Assembly (NCBI RefSeq): GCF_024704835.1
Contig: NZ_JAMXBE010000016.1
Coordinates: 60,479 to 124,478, forward strand
From: Parapedobacter tibetensis
Lineage (GTDB): Bacteria > Bacteroidota > Bacteroidia > Sphingobacteriales > Sphingobacteriaceae
Length of the DNA: 64,000 nt
Direction of reading: 5' to 3'
Part shown: positions 53,158 through 63,410 of the stretch, piece after piece
Numbering within the stretch: position 1 is the first letter of the stretch
Layout: each line of letters starts with the position of its first letter
Program-made: the position numbers and the translations under genes
Notes under the pieces: generated by a model
What the model saw: the letters and a program-made list of their open reading frames with translations, nothing else
Databases searched by the model: none
What the model was told of the DNA's origin: nothing

Positions 53158-54117
53158 TTACAGCGTTGATAAGAACTCCTGTAGCACTTGAGTAGTGCGT
53201 TCCAGTTTATCATGATGCAGGTTATGTCCGCCTCCGTCTATGTGTACGAGCTTGCCGTTCGGCATGACAGCAGCTGCCGCTTCGTTTGTTTTACGAACCT
53301 CGGGAGAAGCATCCGCCTTTAATATGATGGCAGGCACCTGAATTTTAGCTAGTGAATTACCAATATTCATCGTGCCACTCATAGCTTGAGCAGCCTCGCT
53401 GGTGTATGGCCCGTGATATTGCTTTTTTGACAGCGCCCAGTATGCAATATCCATCTCGTCCCACAAGGGGTTCTGGCGACGTCCGAGGACTACTAGCTCT
53501 TCGAAACTATAATTGTTTTGCGCAACCAGCGTTTCAGGACTTCCGAACATGCTCACAGAGAGCCTGTTGTTAGATGTTCCGGATTGCGGTCTACTTTCCG
53601 GCTGAGGGTTTCGGTTTGCACTATTCCTTGCCGTCACACCAGGACCACCGGTACGAGCGCGAAGCAAAGGGTCCAGCATGATGATCGCACGGCCAACTTC
53701 GGGATACTCCGCTCCTACCCTCATTACTGTAGCTGCACCCATCGAATGCCCCATCAGTATAGGATTGCTGAATTCCATAGCCTTTACGAATTCGACTACA
53801 TCTTTCACCAACGTCTCGCCATTATCGCTCGAGGTAAAAGGATCAGACAATCCATGTCCTCGGGCGTCAAGCATATAAATGTCGTATGTATCCTGAAGTT
53901 TCAAGGCCAGCGTCGTCCAGCAAAGTCCGTTATCCGTAACGCCATGTACCATCACCATCACGGGTTTATCCGGCTGAGGAACAGCGCGGTAGTAGTGAAT
54001 TCGAATTCCGTTGGCGTAAGCATAGCCATCCGACCAACCATCAGGAATTTTGACCTGTTGGGCAAATATGAATGTCGGTAATACGAGCAATAGGCCGATG
54101 ATTTTGTTTAAAAACAT
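53158..54117 (-). CDS. Secreted alpha/beta hydrolase
   Basis: The 319-residue protein has a signal peptide (MFLNKIIGLLLVLPTFIFAQ) and an alpha/beta-hydrolase fold. The oxyanion-hole strand is VMVMVHGVTDNGLCW, the nucleophile is Ser125 in LMGHSMGAATVM, the acid strand is VPAIILKADASPEV and the catalytic histidine lies in HIDGGGHNLHHDKLE. A cap insertion of about 100 residues lies after the nucleophile strand. The substrate is not known. Within a galactan locus it could act as an esterase removing acetyl or feruloyl groups, but that is an inference from context. It lies between susD and the GH53 gene on the same strand. Confidence 0.88.
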   Translation of the reverse strand: MFLNKIIGLLLVLPTFIFAQQVKIPDGWSDGYAYANGIRIHYYRAVPQPDKPVMVMVHGVTDNGLCWTTLALKLQDTYDIYMLDARGHGLSDPFTSSDNGETLVKDVVEFVKAMEFSNPILMGHSMGAATVMRVGAEYPEVGRAIIMLDPLLRARTGGPGVTARNSANRNPQPESRPQSGTSNNRLSVSMFGSPETLVAQNNYSFEELVVLGRRQNPLWDEMDIAYWALSKKQYHGPYTSEAAQAMSGTMNIGNSLAKIQVPAIILKADASPEVRKTNEAAAAVMPNGKLVHIDGGGHNLHHDKLERTTQVLQEFLSTL

Positions 54118-54236
54118 AATATATAGTTCTAGTTGTTATTTTCGGTATTTCGCTTCATTTTCATTGTCCTAAGGCATATTCTTTTTCTCAACGCTCCAGC
54201 GTGCGTTCGGTGTCCCGCAGGGTCATCTGCAAACTA

Positions 54237-55766
54237 CTAATATCCCGGCGTCTGTTCCATCCCCCAGTCAAGCATGTATTGGGGCACAGGAAACAACCCT
54301 GTCCCAGGTTGAGGCGTTTTCCCTGCCGCAGTCAAAATTTGCGTGAATTTTCCCATCCGTACCAGGTCTATTCTTCGCTGTCCCTCAAAAAACAATTCCC
54401 AACCTCTTTCCCGAAGTATGGCGTCCCTGAAGGCCTCTGTGGAAGCAATATCCGCTCCTTCCAGATCAAGAAGATTTGCTCTATTCCTCACTTGATTAAT
54501 GAGGCCCTGGGCTTCTGAAACAGGGCCCTGTTGTTCATTAATGGCCTCTGCCATCATAAGAAGCACGTCTGCATAGCGGCATATAGGGATATCGTTGCCT
54601 GCAAATGCGGTAGGGTCGTCATCTGGATACTTATTGATAACAGGCCCGCGCAGGCCATTTTCCCGATTCTTTACTGCTCCGGTTGGAACGCCGGAAGAAT
54701 TTATAGGGTTGTAAGAAGGGATCAAAAGGGCTCTGCGCGTATCTGTTGGATCGAATGTGTCATAAAAATACCAGGTGGCCGTGAATGCCCCGGCAGGGGA
54801 AGCCCACCCACCTTTTCGAGGTTCCCCCGGAGCCGAAATGTTGCCCGGATAGTCAGCGGAATAGGTGTAAAATGTCCAAGCATTCATATTACCAAGATTA
54901 TTATTGCCATTTGCAGCGGGGTCACAGCTTATCGCCCAGATAGTTTCTGTATTTTTTTCGGTTGCCACCTTAAATAAGCTTGAATAATTGTCAACGAGTT
55001 GGTAATTCATTTTCAATAGTTCCCTTCCCGTCTGTTCCGCATTTGACCAGTCTTTCTCAAACAGGTATAAACGCATCAGATAAGTTAAAGCACATCCCTT
55101 ATTGAACCTTCCGTACTCAGCAGGTTCAGGCACCAGATTAGTTGCTGCAAACTGTAAGTCTTCAGCAACTCGGGCCACGTACGTGCTCCTATCAGGTCTT
55201 TTCATATTAGCTTCAGCATCACTGTTGCCAATCAGATCTGGATCGTCTATGTAGGGTACTGGCCCATACATCGTAAGCAAATGATACATAAGGATTCCAC
55301 GGGCAGCACGAGCCTCAGCCTCGAAAGCGACTTTTGAATCAGCGCTCACCACTGTAGCTGCATTAACATCCGCTATAATCTTCGTGATTTTTGTGATGAA
55401 CCTAATTTTCTCCAAATGATTCCTCCTGCCAGCAAGATTCCTCATAAAATTGAAATCTGCTTTGCTGAATGAATCGAAGAAACCACCCCACTCGGGGAAA
55501 TAGGCGATGCCATCAGTAGGATAATCGTTAAGAAATATATTTGAAAACTCGACTCCAAAGAACAGATCACCGGTGATTCCGCCATCAGAATAGGTCCATT
55601 TCGAGCCAAAAAGCTTGTAAATACCTGTTACTAGCGATTGATAGTCCGCTTCGGTCTTAGGGAACGTTGTGGGATTCAATGTTCCAGGGAGCTGTGCTTC
55701 AAGACCTTTTTTACAACCTGAAATACCCAAGAAGCTAATGGATATCAACATTAATATCTTTTTCAT
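54237..55766 (-). CDS. SusD/RagB-family nutrient-binding lipoprotein (galactan locus)
   Basis: The 509-residue protein is a SusD homologue with a lipoprotein signal (FLGISGC, Cys18). It shows SLVTGIYKLFGSKWTYSDGG, NFMRNLAGRRNHLEKIRFIT, EAEARAARGILMYHLLTMYG, PICRYADVLLMMAEAINEQQ, GLINQVRNRANLLDLEG and ERGWELFFEGQRRIDLVRMG near the end. It pairs with the SusC encoded just upstream and would bind galactan oligosaccharides at the cell surface. It belongs to the RagB-type branch with an acidic first helix. The gap to susC is about 150 bases. Confidence 0.95.
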   Translation of the reverse strand: MKKILMLISISFLGISGCKKGLEAQLPGTLNPTTFPKTEADYQSLVTGIYKLFGSKWTYSDGGITGDLFFGVEFSNIFLNDYPTDGIAYFPEWGGFFDSFSKADFNFMRNLAGRRNHLEKIRFITKITKIIADVNAATVVSADSKVAFEAEARAARGILMYHLLTMYGPVPYIDDPDLIGNSDAEANMKRPDRSTYVARVAEDLQFAATNLVPEPAEYGRFNKGCALTYLMRLYLFEKDWSNAEQTGRELLKMNYQLVDNYSSLFKVATEKNTETIWAISCDPAANGNNNLGNMNAWTFYTYSADYPGNISAPGEPRKGGWASPAGAFTATWYFYDTFDPTDTRRALLIPSYNPINSSGVPTGAVKNRENGLRGPVINKYPDDDPTAFAGNDIPICRYADVLLMMAEAINEQQGPVSEAQGLINQVRNRANLLDLEGADIASTEAFRDAILRERGWELFFEGQRRIDLVRMGKFTQILTAAGKTPQPGTGLFPVPQYMLDWGMEQTPGY

Positions 55767-55919
55767 TTGAATGTTTTTTTAAGTGGCAATGAAGTCTGCT
55801 ATGAATTATTTTTCACTTTTTATTTTGTCCTAAGCGGCGTTCAAGAGGTCGCTACGCTTAGTTCATGTCCTATTTTGAAGGGTAATTCATGCAGGTTTCA
55901 TATAATATTTGATTTTTTG

Positions 55920-58900
55920 TTAAAAACCTGCTCTTAACCCAATAGAAGTTGTCGTAGCCATCGGGTATGGAGCCGGCCCTCCCTTAACCTCAGCAGCCTG
56001 AACTTCCGGGTCAGCTATCTTATAGTTTGTAATGATGAATGGGTTTTGAATGTCAATAAACACCCTCAAGTTCCTTACGTATTTATTTAGCGTAGAATGA
56101 TTAAATGTATAGCCTAAGCCTATATTCCGGCACCTAATGAAATCCCGCTTTTGCAGATCTACGTCGAGGCCAGCCGGTAGCCCCAATGCTCCCTGATCGA
56201 AAGCAATTCCTGGAATAGTACCATTTGGATTGGTGGTTGTCCATACATCACCAATTTCTGCTATACCGCTTTGATTTCCCGATATTATATTCTGTGGATT
56301 AGCCCAGGTTCTGAGAAAGTTAAAACCGTATGCACCTCTGTTTCCATAGAAAAATATGTTTGCATCGAAGGCTTTGTAAGTGAAAGAACTACCAAAACCA
56401 AGGATCAGTTGGGGGTTAGCATCGTAACGAACAATATCCAGTGCTGTCAATGCGTTGTCTCCGTTTAGATCAACGATTCTTGGGCTGCCAGGAAGCTGCC
56501 CTCTGGCTGGCAATGTCTTTTGTGCATCAGACAATGTTTCTCCGGGCTGAATAAGACCATTTGTCCTGAATACATAAATTGAATTAACAGGGTCATTAAC
56601 CTCCGCCCCCTGTGGAACCACTTCAAAGGGGAAACGCTCCTTATGCTCAAACGTTATATGAGAAAGGTTCAATACGGTATTCCATTTGAAATTTTCCGAG
56701 CTGATGATTGAAGCGTTGATATTACCTTCCCAGCCTTTCCTTACTCGGTGGGCCCCGTTTACAGGTTCGGTTGCAAAAAAGCTTAGTGCCGCGGTTGGTG
56801 CGTTGCTGATCAGTCGGGTAATGTCATCTCTAAATACATCAAACGAACCGCTGATTCTGTTGTTCAATACCGCAAAATCCAATCCCAGGTTTTTATTGAT
56901 GGTTTTTGGCCACCTCAAATCAGGGTGGTCAAGCTGAGTGAGGGTATATGGGATTGTTTGAGTGGCACCGCTATTAAAACTCACCAGTGTGTTCTCTGGC
57001 CCGTAAGAAGCATACGCAAATCCCGAGGCCTCACCCGTGATGCCAATGCTTCCCCTTAATTTTAGAAGATCCAAAAAGCGTACGTTTTTCAGAAACGACT
57101 CATTGGAAAGTTTCCAACCGGCTGACGCTGACGGGAAAAACGCATACTTATTTGCGGGGAAGAACTGACTGTAACCATCATAACGGCCTGTAAGCTGTAC
57201 AAGATACCGATCTAAAATGTCGATCGATGCCCGGCCGAAGTAAGAACGCTTTCTATCACGGTTGTGGTAAGAACTGACCCTGACATCCCCTGTCCCTGCA
57301 AACAAATTATCGGTATTAATGCCGTCCTGCATATCTGCGCTCGCCGCACCAAAACCCCGGGAACCGGTTTCGTATTGTCCTATACCACCCACAAAGTCGA
57401 TATTCAGATTATTGTCCCAAAGTTTCTCCTGGTACATGACCGTTGCTTCCATGGTTTGCAACTGCCGGGTGGCTTGATTGAGTGAACCCCTGGAACGATA
57501 CAATTGGAAATAAAAAGTAGTGGATGGCACAAAAAAGTCCCGCTCACTGCTTTCATAAACATTTCCATACAACACTCGAGCTTTTAATTTCTCCCCCACA
57601 ATATTGAAATCAGCAGATAGTGACGCATTTAGCGAATTAAATAACGTGTTGTCTTTGATATCTAAGAGCGACACCGGATTGCCTGTAACCTGAAACAGGC
57701 TGTAATTACCAGTTTCGTCATAAACCGGAATATACCTTGGATAAGCGATTGCAGCCTGGAGCGATCCAAAACCTTGGGTTCCTGAATTTCCAGTCTGCCA
57801 GCCTGCAGTCGAGTTCAGGTAGTCGGCCCTCGATCCATTTATATTTGTATTTACTTTAAGCCACTTGGTGAAGTGAAAGTCCAGATTGACCCGTCCGGTG
57901 TAACGTGACATTCCGGAATTCTGAACAGTTCCATTTTGATCGAAGTAACCGCCTGAAACATAGTAGTTCATCATTTCCGTTCCACCGGAGATATTTACAT
58001 TATGGTTGTCAACTGAGCCATTTCTTAAAACCAGGTCAAGCCAATCGGTTCCGCTTCCGGCATTCTGAATCTCCGTCTGAGAAAACTTTGGAGTAAACGT
58101 GCCTTGAGTTACCGTACCATACGGAACCATTCCGTTATCGAATAGGTATTTATCCAACGCCAGCTGATTATAGTACTCCATGTACTTAGTTGCAGTCAAA
58201 GGCTCCAGGTATTTTTGATTAGTCACAAATGAGTGTGATCCCTCGTAACTTACTGATGCCCGGCCTGTCCGACCTTTTTTAGTGGTGATCAAAACAACGC
58301 CATTGGAAGCATTAACACCATAAATTGCGGCACTGGCATCTTTCAAGAATTCCATCGATTCAATGTCATCGGGATTAAGTCCTGCAAAACCACCCCTTCT
58401 CACGCCATTTAGTTCATTTGCAATTCCCCCATTACCGGGCTCAAGGCCAGCGTAAGGCATAACTACCCCGTCAATAACAATCAATGGCGCCCCTCTACCG
58501 CGAATCGATAAGGTGATATTACCACCGGGCTCTGCGCTTTGCTGCACTGCCTGGACACCTGGGGCACGTCCAAAAGCTAATTGTGCTACCGAGCTGTTAG
58601 CCGCTTTCGGAACGTCCTTTGCATTAATTTTAGCGACCGAAGTCGTGATATTTTCCCGTGTTGTCGTTCCATAGCCCACCACGATGACTTCCTCCAAATG
58701 CTGATCCTGCGGTCGGATCAAAACATTGACGGTTTCGCCGTCTACGACGACAGATTTATCGATAAATCCGACAGCGGAAAAGAGTAAGGTATCCCCGCGT
58801 TGGGCCGTTATCCGGTAAATACCTTCTTGGTTTGTGGATGTGGCCACGCCGGGCCGGCCAGTGTTGCGTACGGTAACTCCGGCAACCGGGACGCGCTCCT

Positions 58901-59027
58901 TTTCATCCATAACCTTACCCGAAACCGCCGATTGTTGTTGGGCGACCAGGACTACTGGAAGCACCCCCAAAATGAATAGCATGGTGACAAAACCAACATG
59001 CAGTGCTGCTTGTACAACTGTTTTCAT
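55920..59027 (-). CDS. SusC/RagA-family TonB-linked outer membrane protein (galactan locus)
   Basis: The 1035-residue protein has a signal peptide, a carboxypeptidase-regulatory-like domain (about 35-110; VSGKVMDEKERVPVAGVTVR) and a plug with EEVIVVGYGTTTRENITTSV, VIDGVVMPYAGLEPGNGG, LKDASAAIYGVNASNGVV and LITTKKGRTGRASVSYEG. A beta barrel ends TSIGLRAGF. Unlike the first SusC of the window it has no STN domain, which agrees with control by the divergent hybrid sensor rather than by a FecR/sigma pair. It imports oligosaccharides with TonB energy. It is the first gene of the four-gene operon. Confidence 0.95.
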   Translation of the reverse strand: MKTVVQAALHVGFVTMLFILGVLPVVLVAQQQSAVSGKVMDEKERVPVAGVTVRNTGRPGVATSTNQEGIYRITAQRGDTLLFSAVGFIDKSVVVDGETVNVLIRPQDQHLEEVIVVGYGTTTRENITTSVAKINAKDVPKAANSSVAQLAFGRAPGVQAVQQSAEPGGNITLSIRGRGAPLIVIDGVVMPYAGLEPGNGGIANELNGVRRGGFAGLNPDDIESMEFLKDASAAIYGVNASNGVVLITTKKGRTGRASVSYEGSHSFVTNQKYLEPLTATKYMEYYNQLALDKYLFDNGMVPYGTVTQGTFTPKFSQTEIQNAGSGTDWLDLVLRNGSVDNHNVNISGGTEMMNYYVSGGYFDQNGTVQNSGMSRYTGRVNLDFHFTKWLKVNTNINGSRADYLNSTAGWQTGNSGTQGFGSLQAAIAYPRYIPVYDETGNYSLFQVTGNPVSLLDIKDNTLFNSLNASLSADFNIVGEKLKARVLYGNVYESSERDFFVPSTTFYFQLYRSRGSLNQATRQLQTMEATVMYQEKLWDNNLNIDFVGGIGQYETGSRGFGAASADMQDGINTDNLFAGTGDVRVSSYHNRDRKRSYFGRASIDILDRYLVQLTGRYDGYSQFFPANKYAFFPSASAGWKLSNESFLKNVRFLDLLKLRGSIGITGEASGFAYASYGPENTLVSFNSGATQTIPYTLTQLDHPDLRWPKTINKNLGLDFAVLNNRISGSFDVFRDDITRLISNAPTAALSFFATEPVNGAHRVRKGWEGNINASIISSENFKWNTVLNLSHITFEHKERFPFEVVPQGAEVNDPVNSIYVFRTNGLIQPGETLSDAQKTLPARGQLPGSPRIVDLNGDNALTALDIVRYDANPQLILGFGSSFTYKAFDANIFFYGNRGAYGFNFLRTWANPQNIISGNQSGIAEIGDVWTTTNPNGTIPGIAFDQGALGLPAGLDVDLQKRDFIRCRNIGLGYTFNHSTLNKYVRNLRVFIDIQNPFIITNYKIADPEVQAAEVKGGPAPYPMATTTSIGLRAGF

Positions 59028-59258
59028 TTAATGTTTATTTAATTGGTTAGTAATATGAGTTTACGACTTTCGACAAGTTGACCATGGAACGGCCTTTTCT
59101 AAATACGTAAACATCGGTAAAGGTAGGACTCCCGCTTCTCACGGGATTATCCTATTGTACTTAAATTTTGTTTGGATGTACGTTTTAAATCACTAGGATT
59201 GCGGGAGCTACGGAAAAGTACTACCTTGCAGTAAAAAACCAAGACAGCCGTTAAAATT
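59028..59258. promoter_or_regulatory. Divergent promoter region of susC and hybrid sensor
   Basis: These 231 bases separate the divergent susC and sensor genes and should contain the AraC-type binding site of the sensor. A CCCGC / GCGGG-type hairpin lies at about 59133-59146. No exact TAnnTTTG element was found. Confidence 0.45.
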
Positions 59259-62200
59259 ATGGTGGGATACATCAGGTATTATTTGATGTTTTGCGTTTCG
59301 CTGGTTTGGTTTCCAAGCCTGGCTCAGGAATTATCCTTTGAGCATGTTGGAAGACAAGCTGGTTTATCCAGCAGCACCTTGGAGTGCATTATCCAGGATA
59401 GCCGCGGATTCATGTGGTTTGGTACCCGTGATGGGCTGAATCGATACGACGGTTATGAAATGCGCATCTACCGCCACGAAAAATCAGACAGTACCTCCTT
59501 GAGCAATAGCTACATCCTGGATATTTACGAAGATCGGCACGGCACATTGTGGGTGGGTACCATAAACGGCCTTAACCGGTTTGATGCAAAGTTGCAGCAA
59601 TTCAAACGGTATCACCAGAACGAGCAACATGGCGCGACGTTAAACAATCGGCGAATCACGAGCATAGCCGAAGATGCGGCGGGAAGACTCTGGATCGGAA
59701 CATGGGGAGGTGGACTGAACCTGTATCATAGCGAGGTGGATAGCTTCGTACGATTCGCCCCTCGACGCGACAGTCCAGAAATGTTGCTCGATGACTATGT
59801 AAGCTGTCTCCACCTCGATGAAGATGGAAGCATGTGGGTCGGCACACAGGGGGGACTATTCCGGATGGCTGGTGAGCGACCCGAAATAACAGCGTTAGGT
59901 ATTCATGATGGAGACACCCCCCTGAACGTCTCTGCAATCTGCGGAGACAAGTTCGGAAGGCTATGGATTGGCACAGTAAACGATGGAATCTTAGTCGTTG
60001 ACGATTTAACGGAAAACGGGAAGTGGTTGAAAAATGACCCTACCGATCCAACCACAATCAGGAGCAACCAGATCAGGTCCATTGTGCTTGACCGATTAGG
60101 TCAAATGTGGATTGGAACGGTAAATGGTGGGCTGAACCGGTTCGATCAAAAAAACGGAGAATTTTACGGTTACGAGCACGAACCGGGAAACAACAGAAGC
60201 CTTTCCCAACGAACAGTATCGGCATTGTGTGAAGATAGGCAAGGAAACCTCTGGATTGGCACACATCGCGGTGGAGTGAATCTATATAGTCCATCGATGA
60301 ATAAATTCCAATTATTCCGCAGTAGAAACAGCCCCAACAGCCTTAGTTATAACGATGTTAGGACATTCCTGGAAGACGAATATGGTAAAATCTGGATCGG
60401 AACCGATGGAGGAGGTATTAGCGTTTATGACCCCAATACCGATCAATTCAAGCAATACCGCCACGATCCGCACAATTTCCAAAGTCTCAGTTCAGACGCT
60501 GTGCTCCATATTTTTAAGGACAGCCAGCAACGACTGTGGATCACCACCTGGGGCGGAGGCCTCAACCTTTTCAATCCAAAAAACGATGCCTTTATTCGGT
60601 TTAAGCACGACCCTAACGATCCCGGTTCCATTTCCTCCAATTACGTACAACAAGTGATCGAAGATAAGGGCGGCAATTTATGGGTGGGCACCTATTATGG
60701 TGGGCTTTTGCGTTTCAATCCATCAACTAAAACATTCCGCAGATTCACCCAGGGCAGAGATGAGCAGCACAAGATTTATGGTGTAAACGTCTCTACCCTG
60801 ATGGAAGACCATCTTGGTAGGCTATGGATTAGCACGGATGACGGCGGGCTTAATTGCTACGATTCCCGAACGGGATATATACGGCATTACTTCACCGAAG
60901 AGGAACATGTTCCAGACATCCGTGTACTTTATGTAGACAGCCAGAATCGATTGTGGCTTGGTCAACGCGGCTTATACCTTTTTCATGAGGAGGAACAGGC
61001 ATTTGAACCATTTACTCTCGCTGAAGGCCTAAAGGACGAATTTATCCGTAGTATGATCGAAGACCCATCCAACGTGTTGTGGATATCAACGCTCAATGGC
61101 GTCATCCGTATGGATCCTGCCAATGGCACAACACGGGCCTATAACGTGTACGATGGCCTTCAAGACTATGAGTTTGAACCCAACTCCGTCCTAAAAACAT
61201 CGGCAGGGAAACTATATTTTGGGGGGATTAACGGATTCAATATTATCGACCCTCAGCGACTTCCCCATAACGAAACACCATGTCCGGTCTACATCACCGG
61301 ATTCCAACTATTCAACACAACGGCTCAACCGGGAGAACCTACATCACCGCTTAAATGGGACATTGAGTTTACCAAACAACTCGAACTCTCACACAAGCAA
61401 TCCAGTTTTTCCCTCACATTTGCAGCCCTAAACTACCACGCATCAAGAAATAACCGTTATACCTACAGATTGGAGGGGTTTGATAATGATTGGATGGAAG
61501 TAACACACGACCGAAAAGCCAGTTACACCAACCTCAGCCCAGGCAAATACCGTTTCCGCGTTAAAGCGGCCAATAACGACGGCGTATGGAACGAATCCGG
61601 AACCACCCTGGACATCGTCATTCATCCCCCCGTTTGGGGTACATGGTGGTTCAAAATTGGGTTTGCTACCGCTCTTGCAATTAGCTGCTTTCAATTGTAT
61701 TTGACCAAGCGAAAACGGGAGTTGCGCAAAATTGAGGCGAAGAAGAAAGTTGAGATTTACGAAACCCAACTGCAGTTCTTTACCAATATTTCCCACGAAT
61801 TCCGAACCCCTTTATCCCTGATCTCAGGCCCATTGGAACAATTAATAAAATATCCGGGAAGCCATGATTGGGAGAATTTGCAATTGATACGGCGAAACAC
61901 TGAGCGACTGGTCGGATTGGTGGACGAATTGATCGATTTCCGCAAAGTGGAGGACGGTGCCATACAGTTGAGTGCAATGCCCACCTTTATAGACCGGTTT
62001 GTCGAAGAGATAAGTGATGAGTTCCAACCGTTAGCGGCAAATAGGAACATTAATTTTTGCTTTCAAAGAAGTGGGGAATCGCTTGAAGGGTGGATCGACA
62101 GGCAAATCGTAGAAAAAATACTGCTAAACCTGCTCAACAACGCGTTCAAATATACACCTGAAGGCGGCAAGATTACCGTCAACGTGCTTGGAAGCAAACA

Positions 62201-63410
62201 GACCTTCATTCCTGGCTTTACCAACGAAGTAACCGTTGGGCAAACCTACAAGGCCCACCGATATTTCACCTTCTGCATTTCGGATACTGGTATTGGCATA
62301 TCCGCTGCATCCATCCAGCATCTTTTCGAACGCTATTACCGTACAAGTGAGCACCACCTTGGATCCGGGATCGGCCTAGCCTTCGTTAAAAGCCTAACCC
62401 TGCTACACAGAGGGCATATAAAGGTATACAGCGACTCAAATAAAGGTACAGAAATTCTGGTGTCATTGCCCTGTGACCATAACGATTTTGCTAATAACGA
62501 GCGTTGGGAAGTGGGCTTGCGAGAACCCACTATTCGGTTGGATAGCATCCGTTGTTCAGTGCCCCATGTAGATGACGATCCTGTTTTTGATTCGCTGGAG
62601 TTGGAAAACCCATCCGGCAGCAAGCCCACGATCCTGTTGATCGATGATAATGAGGAGCTACGTGGCTTCCTATCAAGATGTCTAGCCGAAAGTTACAACA
62701 TTTTATCCGCTGAAAATGGCAAGGAAGGACTATCGATGGCCATCGAACATCAGCCAGACGCGATTATCAGCGACGTTATGATGCCCATAATGAACGGCAT
62801 TGCACTGTGCCACCATATCAAATCCAATGACGCAACGCAACATATCCCTTTTATCATGTTGACAGCGAAAGTCGCTGAGAAGGCACAGATTTCCGGTATG
62901 GATTCTGGTGCCGATTATTACTTTCCCAAACCAGTCAATATTGAATTACTGAAATTGACGCTGCGCAATTCGTTTCAGGGCAGGAACATCCTATCCAAAT
63001 GGGCGCTCAAAGCTAGGGATGCCCATTTAAATGCGACAGCGAAGACGGAGGAAGATCGACTTTTTATCGACAAGCTTAAAACAGTAATTGAATCGGAAAT
63101 GGATAACCCCGAGCTCAATGTCGAATTCCTATGCACGAAAATGGGCCTGAGTAGGACACCACTCTATCAAAAGACAAAAAAAATAACAGGTCAGCCCATA
63201 GGCGATTTCATCCGCTCCATACGTTTAAGACACGCAGCCGACCTGCTCGTTCAGAAAAACCTGACCATCACAGAAGCCATGTTCAGGGTAGGTATTCAAA
63301 CGCAGTCGCATTTTACAAAAGCTTTCAAAAAAGAATTCGGCAAGACACCTGCTCGTTATTTACAGGATTTACAAAACGGCATAAAACACCCCGCCTCCCC
63401 TAATTCGTGA
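59259..63410 (+). CDS. Hybrid two-component sensor/regulator (HTCS) of the galactan locus
   Basis: The 1383-residue protein combines a periplasmic sensor and a complete signalling module. After a signal peptide come about 12-14 regulator-propeller repeats (units such as DSRGFMWFGTRDGLNRYDG, GTLWVGTINGLNRFD) to about residue 715. A Y_Y_Y domain follows (YTYRLEGFDNDWMEVTHDR), then one membrane helix (about 800-820). HisKA has the phospho-histidine in FTNISHEFRTPLSLI near 844, followed by HATPase (NLLNNAFKYTPEGGKI, GSGIGLAFVKS). The receiver has its aspartate near 1170 in ISDVMMPIMNG, and the C-terminal AraC domain covers about 1270-1375. HTCS proteins bind an oligosaccharide directly and activate the adjacent susC operon. 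The divergent position suits this. Confidence 0.95.
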   Translation: MVGYIRYYLMFCVSLVWFPSLAQELSFEHVGRQAGLSSSTLECIIQDSRGFMWFGTRDGLNRYDGYEMRIYRHEKSDSTSLSNSYILDIYEDRHGTLWVGTINGLNRFDAKLQQFKRYHQNEQHGATLNNRRITSIAEDAAGRLWIGTWGGGLNLYHSEVDSFVRFAPRRDSPEMLLDDYVSCLHLDEDGSMWVGTQGGLFRMAGERPEITALGIHDGDTPLNVSAICGDKFGRLWIGTVNDGILVVDDLTENGKWLKNDPTDPTTIRSNQIRSIVLDRLGQMWIGTVNGGLNRFDQKNGEFYGYEHEPGNNRSLSQRTVSALCEDRQGNLWIGTHRGGVNLYSPSMNKFQLFRSRNSPNSLSYNDVRTFLEDEYGKIWIGTDGGGISVYDPNTDQFKQYRHDPHNFQSLSSDAVLHIFKDSQQRLWITTWGGGLNLFNPKNDAFIRFKHDPNDPGSISSNYVQQVIEDKGGNLWVGTYYGGLLRFNPSTKTFRRFTQGRDEQHKIYGVNVSTLMEDHLGRLWISTDDGGLNCYDSRTGYIRHYFTEEEHVPDIRVLYVDSQNRLWLGQRGLYLFHEEEQAFEPFTLAEGLKDEFIRSMIEDPSNVLWISTLNGVIRMDPANGTTRAYNVYDGLQDYEFEPNSVLKTSAGKLYFGGINGFNIIDPQRLPHNETPCPVYITGFQLFNTTAQPGEPTSPLKWDIEFTKQLELSHKQSSFSLTFAALNYHASRNNRYTYRLEGFDNDWMEVTHDRKASYTNLSPGKYRFRVKAANNDGVWNESGTTLDIVIHPPVWGTWWFKIGFATALAISCFQLYLTKRKRELRKIEAKKKVEIYETQLQFFTNISHEFRTPLSLISGPLEQLIKYPGSHDWENLQLIRRNTERLVGLVDELIDFRKVEDGAIQLSAMPTFIDRFVEEISDEFQPLAANRNINFCFQRSGESLEGWIDRQIVEKILLNLLNNAFKYTPEGGKITVNVLGSKQTFIPGFTNEVTVGQTYKAHRYFTFCISDTGIGISAASIQHLFERYYRTSEHHLGSGIGLAFVKSLTLLHRGHIKVYSDSNKGTEILVSLPCDHNDFANNERWEVGLREPTIRLDSIRCSVPHVDDDPVFDSLELENPSGSKPTILLIDDNEELRGFLSRCLAESYNILSAENGKEGLSMAIEHQPDAIISDVMMPIMNGIALCHHIKSNDATQHIPFIMLTAKVAEKAQISGMDSGADYYFPKPVNIELLKLTLRNSFQGRNILSKWALKARDAHLNATAKTEEDRLFIDKLKTVIESEMDNPELNVEFLCTKMGLSRTPLYQKTKKITGQPIGDFIRSIRLRHAADLLVQKNLTITEAMFRVGIQTQSHFTKAFKKEFGKTPARYLQDLQNGIKHPASPNS

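Noticed and set aside
59400..61000. Periodic similar DNA segments
   Set aside because: They encode the regulator-propeller repeats of the hybrid sensor; spacing and sequence vary as expected for protein repeats.
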